A stretch of 64,000 nucleotides of DNA from JAUMBM01 sp964645715 (GCA_964645715.1 CAZYAO010000010.1:1-64000); one strand, 5' to 3'; counted from the stretch's first letter, positions 51,847-60,917 are shown. Numbers and translations are program-made. Notes: generated by a model from the letters alone, not told the origin.

Positions 51847-52602
51847 ATGAAAGATAAGACGATGGCCGGTATTCTGGCACTCTTTTTAGGCATTTTTGGT
51901 GTTCACCGTTTCTATCTGGGACAGATTGTACTGGGGATGGTATACCTTTTCATACCGCCTGTATCCGTCGTACTAGGCATCATCGATGCTATGGTGCTAC
52001 TGTCCATGGACCAGGATAAATTTGACGAAAAGTACAATCGCCGCTACCTCGAAAAACGCGATAAATCCCGTAAAGTTAAGAGCGGCAGAACCTACGATGA
52101 CCAATACCGGCGGAGCAACAGAGACGCAGAGGCATCAGCAGTAAAATCGAGTCAGGCGCTGATGAACAGTGGTCTCAAAAAATATAAGGGCTACGAGTAT
52201 GAGGCTGCGCTGGCAGATTTTCAGGAAGCGCTGGGTATCAGCCCGCGCGACCCTGAAGTACATTTTATGCTTGCCTGCACCTACTCCCTGCTTGAAAATA
52301 CTGAGCGCGCTTTTTTTCACCTCGACAAAGCTGTTGCTTTTGGTATGACCGACCGCACCCGTATCAAAACAGAAGACGGACTTGCTTTTTTGCGCAGTCA
52401 GGATTCCTTCCTTCACTTTGAAGAAAATGAGTACCGCCTGCTTGCCAGGGCCGGTGAGCGCGCCGGAAATATAGCTGGCGGAGAGGATACTACAGCAGGC
52501 GGCGACCTGCTCGACCAACTGAGTCGGCTTGAGAGCCTGCGCAACCGCGGTTTGCTTACTGAGGAAGAATTTGAAGGGCAAAAGCGCAAGCTCTTCCGAT
52601 AG
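51847..52602 (+). CDS. TM2-domain protein with TPR and SHOCT-like C-terminus
   Basis: About 251 residues. N-terminal TM2 domain (two helices, about 1-55; LALFLGIFGVHRFYLGQ is the family signature), a basic linker, a tetratricopeptide region (about 100-175; GYEYEAALADFQEALGISPRDPEVHFMLA), and a C-terminal short helical motif (about 215-250; LLDQLSRLESLRNRGLLTEEEFEGQKRKLF) matching SHOCT. The start is ATG 51847. Function unknown; domain mix suggests a membrane-tethered scaffold. Monocistronic. Confidence 0.85.
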   Translation: MKDKTMAGILALFLGIFGVHRFYLGQIVLGMVYLFIPPVSVVLGIIDAMVLLSMDQDKFDEKYNRRYLEKRDKSRKVKSGRTYDDQYRRSNRDAEASAVKSSQALMNSGLKKYKGYEYEAALADFQEALGISPRDPEVHFMLACTYSLLENTERAFFHLDKAVAFGMTDRTRIKTEDGLAFLRSQDSFLHFEENEYRLLARAGERAGNIAGGEDTTAGGDLLDQLSRLESLRNRGLLTEEEFEGQKRKLFR

Positions 52603-52736
52603 CCACAGCCAACAATAGCTACCAAATTGATTTTTGTCAGCTACAAGCCTGTAACTTAATCAAAGTTGGTTCGTTATAAAGCATATACAATCTTGCTGTA
52701 GGAAATCAGCCATTGCTTTACCAATTAATACTGCCC

Positions 52737-53396
52737 ATGATCGCGGAAAGCCTGATGACAAATGCCATTATCCCGCTGCGAACCTCCGACACGGGCAGTA
52801 CGGCCTTGGCAATCATGAATGAAAACTTCCTTCGCCACCTGCCCATCGTCAATAATGAACAGTTACTAGGCGTTTTGTCCGAAGATGATGTATTTGACAA
52901 TGATTCGGAGGAGGCGGTAGGTTCCTACAAGCTCGGCATATCAAATGCCCGGGTACGTACGACAGACCACGTTTATGAAGTCATGCGGCAGCTGGCTGAG
53001 TACCAGCTCACCATCATTCCAGTGATTGACCAAGAAGGCAATTATGCCGGCATGGTTACTTTGGAGGATGCTTTCCGTTTTTTTGCTGAGTCCAATCCTT
53101 TCAGAGATCCGGGTGGTATTATTGTCCTTGAAGTATCCCGACAGGATTACAGCATGACGGAGATTGCGCGCATTGTGGAATCTGAGAATGCCATCATCCT
53201 GAGCAGTTTCGTACAGTCTTATCCCGATTCGGCCCGGCTGGATCTTACGCTCAAGCTCAATCGCCAGAACATCTGGCCCATACTGGCTACCTTCGAGCGG
53301 TTCAACTATCAAGTCAAAGCCACTTTTGGTGAAAGCGAGCTGTATGATACCCTCAAGGAGCGCTACGACGCCCTCATGACCTACCTGAATGTCTGA
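52737..53396 (+). CDS. Tandem CBS-domain protein
   Basis: About 219 residues with two CBS motifs (about 1-55: SLMTNAIIPLRTSDTGSTALAIMNENFLRHLPIV; and about 75-125: VRTTDHVYEVMRQLAEYQLTIIPVID) and a C-terminal ACT-like region (about 140-219). This resembles the CBS-ACT proteins of the AcuB group. CBS pairs bind adenosine nucleotides, so it is a regulatory protein of unknown target. I use ATG 52737; a TTG 8 codons upstream is in frame. The DUF5682 gene follows 53 bp downstream. Confidence 0.82.
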   Translation: MIAESLMTNAIIPLRTSDTGSTALAIMNENFLRHLPIVNNEQLLGVLSEDDVFDNDSEEAVGSYKLGISNARVRTTDHVYEVMRQLAEYQLTIIPVIDQEGNYAGMVTLEDAFRFFAESNPFRDPGGIIVLEVSRQDYSMTEIARIVESENAIILSSFVQSYPDSARLDLTLKLNRQNIWPILATFERFNYQVKATFGESELYDTLKERYDALMTYLNV

Positions 53397-53449
53397 CGCC
53401 GCTGCGCTGCTGCTTGTGGCAGCCGCACAGCGCAGTAAGTTTTGCTTCT

Positions 53450-55884
53450 GTGAGTCAGGAATATAAAATACTGGGTATTCGCCACCACGGCCCTGGCTCT
53501 GCCAGGCGCGTTGCCCGCGCGCTGGCGCGCTGGGAACCCGACTGCCTGTTGCTGGAAGCCCCTCCGGAGTCCTTGAATGCCCTCCTTGAGGCTGGTCTTC
53601 CCGGACTGGATCCGCCAGTAGCGTTGGTACTATACGATGAGGCCGACTTGCGCCGCTCTGTGTACCTACCTTTTGCCCACTTTTCACCAGAATGGCAGGC
53701 ACTGCAGTGGGCTCTTCAGGCNNNNNNNNNNNNNNNNNNNNNNNNNNNNNNNNNNNNNNNNNNNNNNNNNNNNNNNNNNNNNNNNNNNNNNNNNNNNNNN
53801 NNNNNNNNNNNNNNNNNNNNNTACCTTTTGCCCACTTTTCACCAGAATGGCAGGCACTGCAGTGGGCTCTTCAGGCTCGCATCGCCATCAGGGCCATAGA
53901 CAAACCCATTGCTTTCCATTTTTCAACCCCTGACCATGCTGACCCCACAGAAGCTACCCCCGGATCCACGGCGGCCATGACCGACCCCCTTCGGCAGCTT
54001 GCCTTGGTAGCCGGCTACGCAGATACAGAAAGCTGGTGGGATGCATTCTTTGAACAAGAGGGCGATGATCTGGACGTGTTCGAAGCCGGCATGCTGTTGA
54101 TGCAACAGCTTCGCACAGCCGCAGCTGACTTGGAGTCTCCTGAAAACCTGCAGCGGGAAGCCTTCATGCGGCAGGCCATCCGGCAGGCCCAAAAAGATGG
54201 CTATGCGCGCATAGCTGTTGTCTGTGGCGCCTGGCATGCCCCCGCCCTTCGGGAGGAGATGTTGACAAAAACCAGTGCAGACAAACAGCTCACAGCATCT
54301 TTGTCTAAGCCCAGGACGAAAATTCGCAGTGCCTGGATCCCCTGGAGTTACCCACGGCTGGCACTGCAAAGCGGCTACGGTGCCGGCATCCTGTCCCCAG
54401 CCTGGTATGAGCTTCGCTTTGAACAGGCCGAAGCAGCAGTTCTGCATTTTTTATCCCGGGCCAGTCGCCTGCTGCGCGAACAAGGCCACGACAATTCACC
54501 TGCCCACGTGACAGAGGCCGTACACCTCGCTACTGCGCTGGCTGCCCTCCGCAACCTGCCCTCCCCCAATCTGGCCGAAGCGCGCATGGCTGCACTTAGT
54601 GTTCTGTGCGAAGGCATTCAGCCCCGCTTTGCACTTATCGAAGAAAAGCTCATTACTGGCAGTCGCATAGGCAATGTGCCTGCAGAGGCCGCCGTAGTTC
54701 CGCTGCAGCGTGCCCTCACCGACAGTCTTAAAGCCGTCCGGCTGGCAAACTACTGGGGTAAACCCGAAGAATGTTGGCTGAAGGCCACAGCGGCCAACCC
54801 GCGGGGTGGCATAGACCTGCGCGAAGCAATAGATCTGGAAAAAAGTTACCTGCTGCACAGACTGCGTATACTATCCATCCCTTGGGGTAAGCCCCAGGCC
54901 GCAGAAGAGAATGCCCTCGGCAGTTTCAGAGAACTGTGGCGGCTGCACTGGCAGCCGGAATTTTCGATAAAAATTGTTGAAGCGGCCATGTGGGGCAATA
55001 CGCTGCCAGCGGCAGCAGCAGCTTGCCTGCAGCAGCAGCTAGCAGCAGCAAGCTCTCTGGCCGACATGGTCGACCTGCTGCAGCAATCGCTGCTGGCAGG
55101 CCTGCCGGCCATCACAGAAACCCTCAGCCGACAGTTGCAACATAAAGCCTCACTGACCACAGATATCCCCAACCTCCTTGCCTGCCTGCCCGGGCTTGTC
55201 AACAGTATCCAGTACGGAGATGTCCGCCACTCCGATGTCACCGCCCTTGCACTACTTGTCAAAGAGCTGACGCCTGGTATCGCGCTGGGGCTGCCTGCGG
55301 CCGCCCGGCAGATAGACGATGATGCCGCCCGCATCCTCGCCAGCCAGTTGCTCGCTGCCGACCGGGCCCTCAACATACTACAGCTTGAAGACCTGCAGCA
55401 ACTATGGGCTGCAGCCCTCAGCCAACTCGCAAGGCTGCCGATTACCCATCCTTTGCTGCGCGGACTGGCCACCCGACTCCTCTTCGATCGCCAGCAACTG
55501 CGTATCGACGATGTGGCGCGCCACATGAGCTTCGCGTTGTCTGCCGCCACCGCCGAGTTGGAGAAGGCCGCCTGGCTGGAGGGGTTTCTCCCAGGCAGTG
55601 CACTCTTGCTCCTGCACCATACCGACCTTTGGTCACTGCTCGACAACTGGATAGCCTCCTTATCTGCCGAGGACTTCCAGCACGTACTGCCTATCGTGCG
55701 ACGCACCTTTGCGCGCTTCAGTGTCCCCGAGCGACAGCAACTATTTGACCTCGCCCGTCAGCAGCACACTCATTGGGGACAGCCCCCTACGGCAGCCTTA
55801 GCATCACCAAGGCTACCGCCGTCTGCGACCGAAACCATTCTTCACGGCCTTCGCCAGTGGCTGGGCACTGTATCCCGTCGCTAA
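53450..55884 (+). CDS. DUF5682-family protein (interrupted by an assembly artefact)
   Basis: Large protein matching DUF5682: N-terminal EYKILGIRHHGPGSARRV (about 4-21), RIAVVCGAWHAPAL and GYGAGILSPAWYELRF, then a long helical Leu/Ala-rich region to the C-terminus. The 100-N gap at 53722-53821 is flanked by identical 55-bp copies (53667-53721, 53822-53876); removing 155 bases gives one open frame of about 759 codons, so the gene is intact. The start appears to be GTG 53450, or TTG 53414. DUF5682 proteins usually sit with MoxR AAA ATPases, SWIM and VWA proteins in systems of unknown function (E. coli yehLMPQ-like); none of these partners is here. Upstream neighbour: CBS protein. Confidence 0.8.
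53667..53876. repeat. Assembly gap flanked by identical 55-bp copies
   Basis: 53667-53721 equals 53822-53876 around 100 N (53722-53821). The join deletes exactly 155 bases to restore the DUF5682 frame (2435 - 155 = 2280, divisible by three). The same 55-base overlap at 51.5 kb points to one assembler setting. Confidence 0.92.
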
Positions 55885-55901
55885 AGCGACGAAAAAACAT
55901 C

Positions 55902-55944
55902 CAAAACGCTCTTTGGCGGCCTATGGCTGCCAGAGAGCGTTTTG
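55902..55944 (+). terminator. Hairpin after the DUF5682 gene, CTCTTTGGCGGC family
   Basis: Arms about 55902-55921 and 55925-55944 with core CTCTTTGGCGGC/GCTGCCAGAGAG; two G-T wobbles, loop TAT. Followed by GAGCAAG. Another small palindrome (CGTCGCTAAAGCGACG) covers the stop codon at 55882-55884. Confidence 0.6.
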
Positions 55945-55992
55945 AGCAAGCACCTGCCGCCGCTTTTTTTACCCTCACAGATGAAAAGCCCG

Positions 55993-56000
55993 TATCTTTG
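55993..56000 (+). promoter_or_regulatory. -7 box immediately upstream of tsaB
   Basis: TATCTTTG ends 5 bases before the tsaB ATG at 56006, implying a leaderless or nearly leaderless transcript, as at the RlmI-like gene. Confidence 0.6.
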
Positions 56001-56005
56001 CAAGC

Positions 56006-56689
56006 ATGGCAAAAATTTTACTTCTGGAGACAGCAACTGAAATATGCTCTGTCGGCTTCGCCCTCGATGGCCGGCCGGCCGCGATTGCCCAGGCAGAAGC
56101 GCCGCAGGATCATGCGCGAATGATAACCCTGCTCATTGAGCAAGTACTAACCGAAAGCCACTGCGATTTTACAGCCCTTGACGCCATAGCCGTAAGCCAT
56201 GGTCCAGGCTCTTACACCTCACTGCGAATTGGCATGGCCACGGCCAAAGGCATAGCCTTCAGCCTGCAAATTCCACTGCTGACTATCGATACGCTGCTGG
56301 CTTTGGCCATGGCCGCCCGGCAACCTGACGACTCCCCGCTTACCTGCTATGCGCCTATGATCGATGCACGGCGCGAAGAAGTCTACACGGCCGTCTACGA
56401 TATTACCGGTCAGTGCCTGCTGCCGGCAACCGCCCTCATCCTAAACCAGGATGCGTTGTCCACTTACCGGACAACTCCACTGGTCGTCTGTGGCAACGGT
56501 GCCGGCAAGAGCCTCCGCTATTGGTCCGACAATGTGTTGCTCAGGGAATCTATCCAGTGTAGGGCCGATTGGCTGGCTCCGCTGGCGGAAGCCACTTTTC
56601 AGCAAAAAAATTACGCTGATCTCGTCCATTCTGGCCCCATTTACCTCAAACCACCCTATGTAACTCAACCCAAAAGCGTAAAAAATTAA
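56006..56689 (+). CDS. tsaB: tRNA threonylcarbamoyladenosine biosynthesis protein TsaB
   Basis: Partner of TsaD in making the t6A37 tRNA modification, 227 residues. The N-terminus ILLLETATEICSVGFALDG, the VSHGPGSYTSLRIGMATAKGIAFSL block and PMIDARREEVYTAVYD are diagnostic of TsaB within the ASKHA fold. It has a single -7 box and no ribosome binding site. The DUF5682 gene precedes it, separated by a terminator hairpin, so it is probably an independent unit. Confidence 0.94.
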   Translation: MAKILLLETATEICSVGFALDGRPAAIAQAEAPQDHARMITLLIEQVLTESHCDFTALDAIAVSHGPGSYTSLRIGMATAKGIAFSLQIPLLTIDTLLALAMAARQPDDSPLTCYAPMIDARREEVYTAVYDITGQCLLPATALILNQDALSTYRTTPLVVCGNGAGKSLRYWSDNVLLRESIQCRADWLAPLAEATFQQKNYADLVHSGPIYLKPPYVTQPKSVKN

Positions 56690-56807
56690 GAAAATTCACC
56701 AAGAATTCCCACAAATCATTTATTTATTAAAACCTATCCTTATATTGGCACAATATTTGAGAGGACATACGTGAAATATCGTTTATTTAACATGCTAAGC
56801 TTGTATT

Positions 56808-57146
56808 ATGGGAAAGCAAAAAACTGAAGCAGTCATGTTAAAAAAGGGGGATGAAGAAATCCTCCTAGACTACATCGAACTCAGGAAAGCCGTATTGGTG
56901 CTAAGAGCCATCAACCACAAACTCCGCCAGCAGATTATTGAGCTACTGGAAAAAACGGAGAAAATGACTGTCACGGAGATCTACGTACAATTGAGACTTG
57001 AGCAATCTGTTGCTTCGCAACACTTAGCGCTGCTTCGCAAAGCAGGTGTTGTAGTGACCGAAAGACTTGGAAAATACGTGTATTACTCACTCAACAAAGA
57101 TCGACTGGCGCAAATATTCAGCCTGGTAGATGAACTAACGCCCTAA
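56808..57146 (+). CDS. ArsR-like winged-helix regulator, copy 1
   Basis: 112 residues with an ArsR-type winged helix (about 25-100): LRAINHKLRQQIIELLEKTEKMTVTEIYVQLRLEQSVASQHLALLRKAGVV and wing GKYVYYSL. The metal-binding Cys motif of SmtB/ArsR (ELCVCDL) is absent, so metal sensing is unlikely. A related gene lies 168 bp downstream with the same orientation. The upstream region (56690-56807) is AT-rich without an identifiable promoter. Function unknown. Confidence 0.85.
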   Translation: MGKQKTEAVMLKKGDEEILLDYIELRKAVLVLRAINHKLRQQIIELLEKTEKMTVTEIYVQLRLEQSVASQHLALLRKAGVVVTERLGKYVYYSLNKDRLAQIFSLVDELTP

Positions 57147-57314
57147 CGGGCTTGTTTTTCGACTTGGTATTACTCCTTACCCCTTTTATAGTTCCCCCCT
57201 TATTCTGGCGAAATCACTTTGCAAAGCAAGTATTGCTTTGTCAGAGTCGATGCTGCTGTGTTTCCTTGTGACGCACGCTATTAACCATTTATTTTAGCCT
57301 CAATTTAGGGATCT

Positions 57315-57668
57315 ATGGGAAAAACACTGAAAAGGGATCATTACGACAAGGTCGTTTTTTCGTCCAAAATACTGCGAGCGTTTGTACATCCGCTCCGGTT
57401 AAAGATGCTAGAGCTCATAAGTATCAACCAGAGTATCTACGTAAAGGATATACACTCGAGACTGGGACTCGAACAATCACTGGTGTCCCAGCACCTGCGG
57501 CTGCTGCGGCAGGCCAACTTGGTTGTTGGAAGTCGCGAAGGCAAATACATCTACTACTCCGTCAACGAAACAGTCGTTGGCAATCTACTTGATGCCATAC
57601 GTTCATTCGCCACCAACGTTGATTTGTCAAAAATTGAAGTTGATGAAGAGGAAGACGACTATCTGTAA
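57315..57668 (+). CDS. ArsR-like winged-helix regulator, copy 2
   Basis: 117 residues, ArsR-type winged helix: HPLRLKMLELISINQSIYVKDIHSRLGLEQSLVSQHLRLLRQANLVV and GKYIYYSV. Strong similarity to the upstream regulator in the recognition helix (LEQS-SQHL-LLR-A) shows common ancestry. It also lacks the Cys ligands and ends in an acidic tail (VDEEEDDYL). Possibly both form a heterodimer or regulate each other; no target is shown by context. Confidence 0.85.
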   Translation: MGKTLKRDHYDKVVFSSKILRAFVHPLRLKMLELISINQSIYVKDIHSRLGLEQSLVSQHLRLLRQANLVVGSREGKYIYYSVNETVVGNLLDAIRSFATNVDLSKIEVDEEEDDYL

Positions 57669-57767
57669 CTGCCTAAATGCCTCACTCCCCCCTACTAAGG
57701 TTTTTATCAATATATTTTTGAGCAAACACGACCCCCTGCACTGAGGCTCCGTCTCCTTCCATCAGGT

Positions 57768-58469
57768 TTATGCCTGTTGATTATTGCTATCCTCTTCCGC
57801 CGCCCGCTGTATGACTGCCTCCTGTGCAGATTTTTCCTGTGCTTCTTCCGTTGATGTAAGCTCTTGCAGCTCATTGCGCATTGCAATGGCACTAAAGACC
57901 CCGACAGTGATGGCCACGTCTGCAATATTAAAGACTGGTTTGAAAAAAGTATAGGGCTTGCCACCGAGTCGCGGTACCCATTCGGGATATATCCCCTCTG
58001 CTATAGGGAAATAAAACATGTCGACCACCTTTCCGTGCAGAAAAGTAGCATACCCCTGCCCGAAGCTGGTAAAATGAGCTGGTTCCTGCCCGTGAAAAGG
58101 CGAAGCACTAAAGATAAGACCATACAAAGCGCTGTCAATCACATTGCCGGCAGCACCTGCCAATATCAGTGAAAAACTGAGCAGGCTCCATCGGCTTGCA
58201 GCTGCCCGAACCAGTAACACCAGATAATAACTCAGTACCCCGATGGCCAACAGGCGGAAGAGGCTCAGCGCCAGCTTGCCGTACTCTCCCTGAAAAGTAT
58301 AACCAAAAGCCATACCGGGGTTTTCGACAAAGTACAAAAACGCCCAGTCGGCCCCCAGTAGGGGAATACTCTCGCCATAATACATGTGGGTTTTTACCCA
58401 AATTTTTAGCCATTGGTCGGCAATCAGCACCAACAAAATCACCGCACCAACAAAAAAGGGCCTGTTCAT
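57768..58469 (-). CDS. lspA: Lipoprotein signal peptidase II
   Basis: Removes signal peptides from diacylglyceryl-modified prolipoproteins in the inner membrane. About 233 residues, longer than the usual 160-170 because of an insertion and a polar C-terminal tail of 40 residues. Motifs: ENPGMAFG, GAAGNVIDSALYG with the first catalytic Asp, and FNIADVAITVG with the second Asp. Four transmembrane helices are present. The start is ATG 58469, in frame 10 codons into the open frame. It follows pdxA by 36 bp on the minus strand. Confidence 0.92.
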   Translation of the reverse strand: MNRPFFVGAVILLVLIADQWLKIWVKTHMYYGESIPLLGADWAFLYFVENPGMAFGYTFQGEYGKLALSLFRLLAIGVLSYYLVLLVRAAASRWSLLSFSLILAGAAGNVIDSALYGLIFSASPFHGQEPAHFTSFGQGYATFLHGKVVDMFYFPIAEGIYPEWVPRLGGKPYTFFKPVFNIADVAITVGVFSAIAMRNELQELTSTEEAQEKSAQEAVIQRAAEEDSNNQQA

Positions 58470-58505
58470 CGCTACTGTATTTAGTGGGCGTTGGAGCAAA
58501 AGAGC

Positions 58506-59579
58506 TTAGTCTTCGATGATATCATTGCCATCATCACTGTCTATCGGCTTCTCCCGGATACGAAGCGGATTGGCACGCATATCCTTATAGTCTTTCCGCT
58601 GTCGCGTAATGTCTATTGCCATAAACAATGCTTTACGGAAAGAAGCTGGGTCGGCGCCATTTTTCCCCGCCAGATCATAGGCCGTTCCGTGGTCGGGAGA
58701 AGTACGCACCGCTGACAGACCCGCTGTATAGTTAACACCATTGCCGAAAGAAAGTGCTTTGAAAGGCGCCAGTCCCTGATCATGGTACATAGCCAGTATG
58801 GCGTCATACTTGCGATACTGACCCGAACCAAAGAAACCGTCGGCAGGAAATGGCCCCATGACAAGTTTGCCGCTTTTCTTAGCCTCAACGACCGCCGGGC
58901 GAATCAGCTGTTCTTCCTCCATACCCAACAGCCCCCCGTCACCAGCATGCGGGTTGAGCCCCAGTACCGCTATCGTAGGTTTGTCAATACCAAAATCCAT
59001 GCAGAGAGACTCATGCAAAAGATTAATCTTCTGAAGTAAAAGCTCCTTGGTAATTTTAGCAGGTACAGCGCGTAGTGGCAAGTGATTGGTTGCCAATGCG
59101 ACACGCAACTCATCATGAACCAGCATCATGACACTCTCACGGGCTCCCAGCGCCTGCGTAAGATACTCAGTATGACCGGGAAACGGAAAATTGGCCATCT
59201 GCATGGCCTCTTTATTGATGGGCGCCGTCACCAGTGCATCAATCAGCCCGGCCTGCAAATCTTTTACTGCCCACTCCAGCGACTGGAATGCAAATTTACC
59301 ACCTTGTTCTGTAGCTTTGCCAAGGGTAATGTTGACATTGTCCTGCCAGCAGTTGACCACATTGACACGGTCGTCAGTCGCCTGATCAACTGAGCGAATG
59401 GCATTGAAGGCAAACTCAATTCCCACAATATTTTTGTGGTAAGAGACCACCTTGGAAGAACCGTAGATGACCGGCGTACAATTATTTAAAAGTTGCTCAT
59501 TCTGAAATGTTTTCAGGATTACCTCAAGGCCGATCCCGTTCAAATCTCCTATTGTTATGCCTATGATGGGCTTGGTCAT
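58506..59579 (-). CDS. pdxA: 4-hydroxythreonine-4-phosphate dehydrogenase
   Basis: NAD-dependent oxidative decarboxylation in pyridoxal phosphate synthesis (DXP-dependent route). 357 residues with GITIGDLNGIGLEVI at the N-terminus, substrate/metal motifs FPGHTEYLTQ, MYHDQGLAPFKAL and TSPDHGTAYDLAG, the three metal His. Length is normal. Likely cotranscribed with lspA (36-bp gap) and divergent from rsmA. Confidence 0.94.
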   Translation of the reverse strand: MTKPIIGITIGDLNGIGLEVILKTFQNEQLLNNCTPVIYGSSKVVSYHKNIVGIEFAFNAIRSVDQATDDRVNVVNCWQDNVNITLGKATEQGGKFAFQSLEWAVKDLQAGLIDALVTAPINKEAMQMANFPFPGHTEYLTQALGARESVMMLVHDELRVALATNHLPLRAVPAKITKELLLQKINLLHESLCMDFGIDKPTIAVLGLNPHAGDGGLLGMEEEQLIRPAVVEAKKSGKLVMGPFPADGFFGSGQYRKYDAILAMYHDQGLAPFKALSFGNGVNYTAGLSAVRTSPDHGTAYDLAGKNGADPASFRKALFMAIDITRQRKDYKDMRANPLRIREKPIDSDDGNDIIED

Positions 59580-59605
59580 TGTGTATGTTTTTATGCAATA
59601 GCTGG

Positions 59606-59613
59606 CAAAAATA
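59606..59613 (-). promoter_or_regulatory. Candidate -7 box for pdxA-lspA
   Basis: Minus-strand TATTTTTG (TAnnTTTG) 27 bp upstream of the pdxA ATG, inside the region shared with divergent rsmA. Confidence 0.45.
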
Positions 59614-59669
59614 ACAAATCCTTACTTATCAGCGAATTTGTATTGCTTATCTTGTGCCAAACCTTTGTT

Positions 59670-60449
59670 GTGAAAGCGAAGAAATCTTACGGCCAGCACT
59701 TTCTGACCAACGAACATTATGCGCAGAAAATTGCTGACAGCCTTTCTTTGGACGGTACTTATGCGGGCTTACTTGAGGTAGGGCCAGGGCAGGGGGTACT
59801 CACCAAATACCTCGTAGCCAAAGGGCTTCCCTTCAAAGCAGTGGATGCCGATGCCGACATGCTCGCCTACCTGCGGGCGCATCATCCCGATTGGCAGCCC
59901 TTCCTCCTATTGGAGGATTTCCTGAAATTGCAGCTTCCGGGACTTTTTCCGGAACCTTTTGCCATCATCGGCAATTTTCCCTATAATATATCCTCTCAGA
60001 TTCTCATCAAGACCATCGACCACCGTGACATTGTTCCCGAGCTGGTGGGCATGTTCCAAAAGGAAGTTGCTGAGCGGGTAGTAGCTGCGCCCGGCAGCAA
60101 GGTCTATGGTATACTAAGTGTACTGGTACAAGCTTGGTATACAACAGAGTACCTTTTTACGGTGAGCAGTGGTAACTTTAATCCGCCGCCCAAAGTGCAG
60201 TCAGCCGTCATACGCCTGCGGCGAAAAAACAACCCGCTAGTTGCCAGTGAGGATGCTTCTCTCTTCCGGTTGGTGGTAAAAATGGCTTTTGGCCAGCGGC
60301 GCAAGATGCTGCGCAATACGCTCAGGTCGCTGCTGCCGGAGGCAGACCCGCTGCTCGAGCAGCCTTTTTTTCAACAACGACCTGAACAGCTGTCCATCGC
60401 CGACTTCGTGCAGCTCACCAGCTGGATTAAAGAGCGCAGGAAAGATTAA
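59670..60449 (+). CDS. rsmA: 16S rRNA (A1518/A1519) dimethyltransferase RsmA/KsgA
   Basis: Dimethylates two adjacent adenines in the 3' helix of 16S rRNA. About 259 residues. The start appears to be GTG 59670 (MKAKKSYGQHFLTN), where the family N-terminus begins; the open frame continues 59 codons upstream with no family similarity and overlaps pdxA. AdoMet motif I LLEVGPGQGVLTKYL, catalytic NFPYNISSQI and PPPKVQSAVIRL are diagnostic. It overlaps the promoter of the following yqeY-like gene at its stop. Confidence 0.93.
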   Translation: MKAKKSYGQHFLTNEHYAQKIADSLSLDGTYAGLLEVGPGQGVLTKYLVAKGLPFKAVDADADMLAYLRAHHPDWQPFLLLEDFLKLQLPGLFPEPFAIIGNFPYNISSQILIKTIDHRDIVPELVGMFQKEVAERVVAAPGSKVYGILSVLVQAWYTTEYLFTVSSGNFNPPPKVQSAVIRLRRKNNPLVASEDASLFRLVVKMAFGQRRKMLRNTLRSLLPEADPLLEQPFFQQRPEQLSIADFVQLTSWIKERRKD

Positions 60450-60454
60450 TTTTG
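60447..60454 (+). promoter_or_regulatory. -7 box for the YqeY-like gene
   Basis: TAATTTTG (TAnnTTTG) begins at the rsmA stop codon and ends 16 bases before the ATG at 60471. Confidence 0.5.
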
Positions 60455-60470
60455 TGCAAACCTTAACAAT

Positions 60471-60917
60471 ATGAGCTTAGAAGACAAAATCAATCAGGAC
60501 ATCAAGGAGGCCATGCGCGCCAAAGAAGAGGCTCGCCTGCGCACCGTGAGGGCTATCAAGGCCGCAATCTTATTGATGAAAACAGACGGTAGCGGGGAGG
60601 CAATCACCCCCGAGCGGGAAGTGCAGCTGCTCCAAAAAATGATTAAACAGCGACAGGACTCGCTGCTGATCTACCAGCAACAAAACCGCCCCGATCTGGC
60701 ACAAAAGGAGGAAGAGGAAATGGTTGTCATACAGACCTATCTGCCTGCACAACTATCTGATGAGGAGCTTAGTGTACGTATCCGTGCTATCATTGCAGAG
60801 GTCGGCGCAACCTCCGTCAAGGACATGGGCAAAGTCATGGGTATGGCCACCAAAAGCCTGGCAGGCCAGGCCGACGGCCGCGCAATCTCAGCCAAGGTGA
60901 AGGAGCTGCTCGCCTGA
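60471..60917 (+). CDS. yqeY: GatB/YqeY-domain protein
   Basis: 148 residues, single YqeY domain: LEDKINQDIKEAMRAKEEARLRTVRAIKAAIL, VIQTYLPAQLSDEEL and GKVMGMATKSLAGQADGRAISAKVKELL. The fold is the tRNA-binding tail of GatB/GatE, but stand-alone YqeY proteins have no established role; amidotransferase involvement is only suggested. It is 21 bp after rsmA and could be cotranscribed, though it has its own -7 box. Confidence 0.9.
   Translation: MSLEDKINQDIKEAMRAKEEARLRTVRAIKAAILLMKTDGSGEAITPEREVQLLQKMIKQRQDSLLIYQQQNRPDLAQKEEEEMVVIQTYLPAQLSDEELSVRIRAIIAEVGATSVKDMGKVMGMATKSLAGQADGRAISAKVKELLA

Noticed and set aside
54846..55706. Antisense open frame opposite the DUF5682 gene
   Set aside because: Ser/Arg-rich translation from the complement of a Leu/Ala-rich coding region, typical of shadow frames.
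59493..59669. Upstream extension of rsmA
   Set aside because: The open frame before GTG 59670 lacks family similarity and overlaps pdxA; the conserved N-terminus begins at the GTG.
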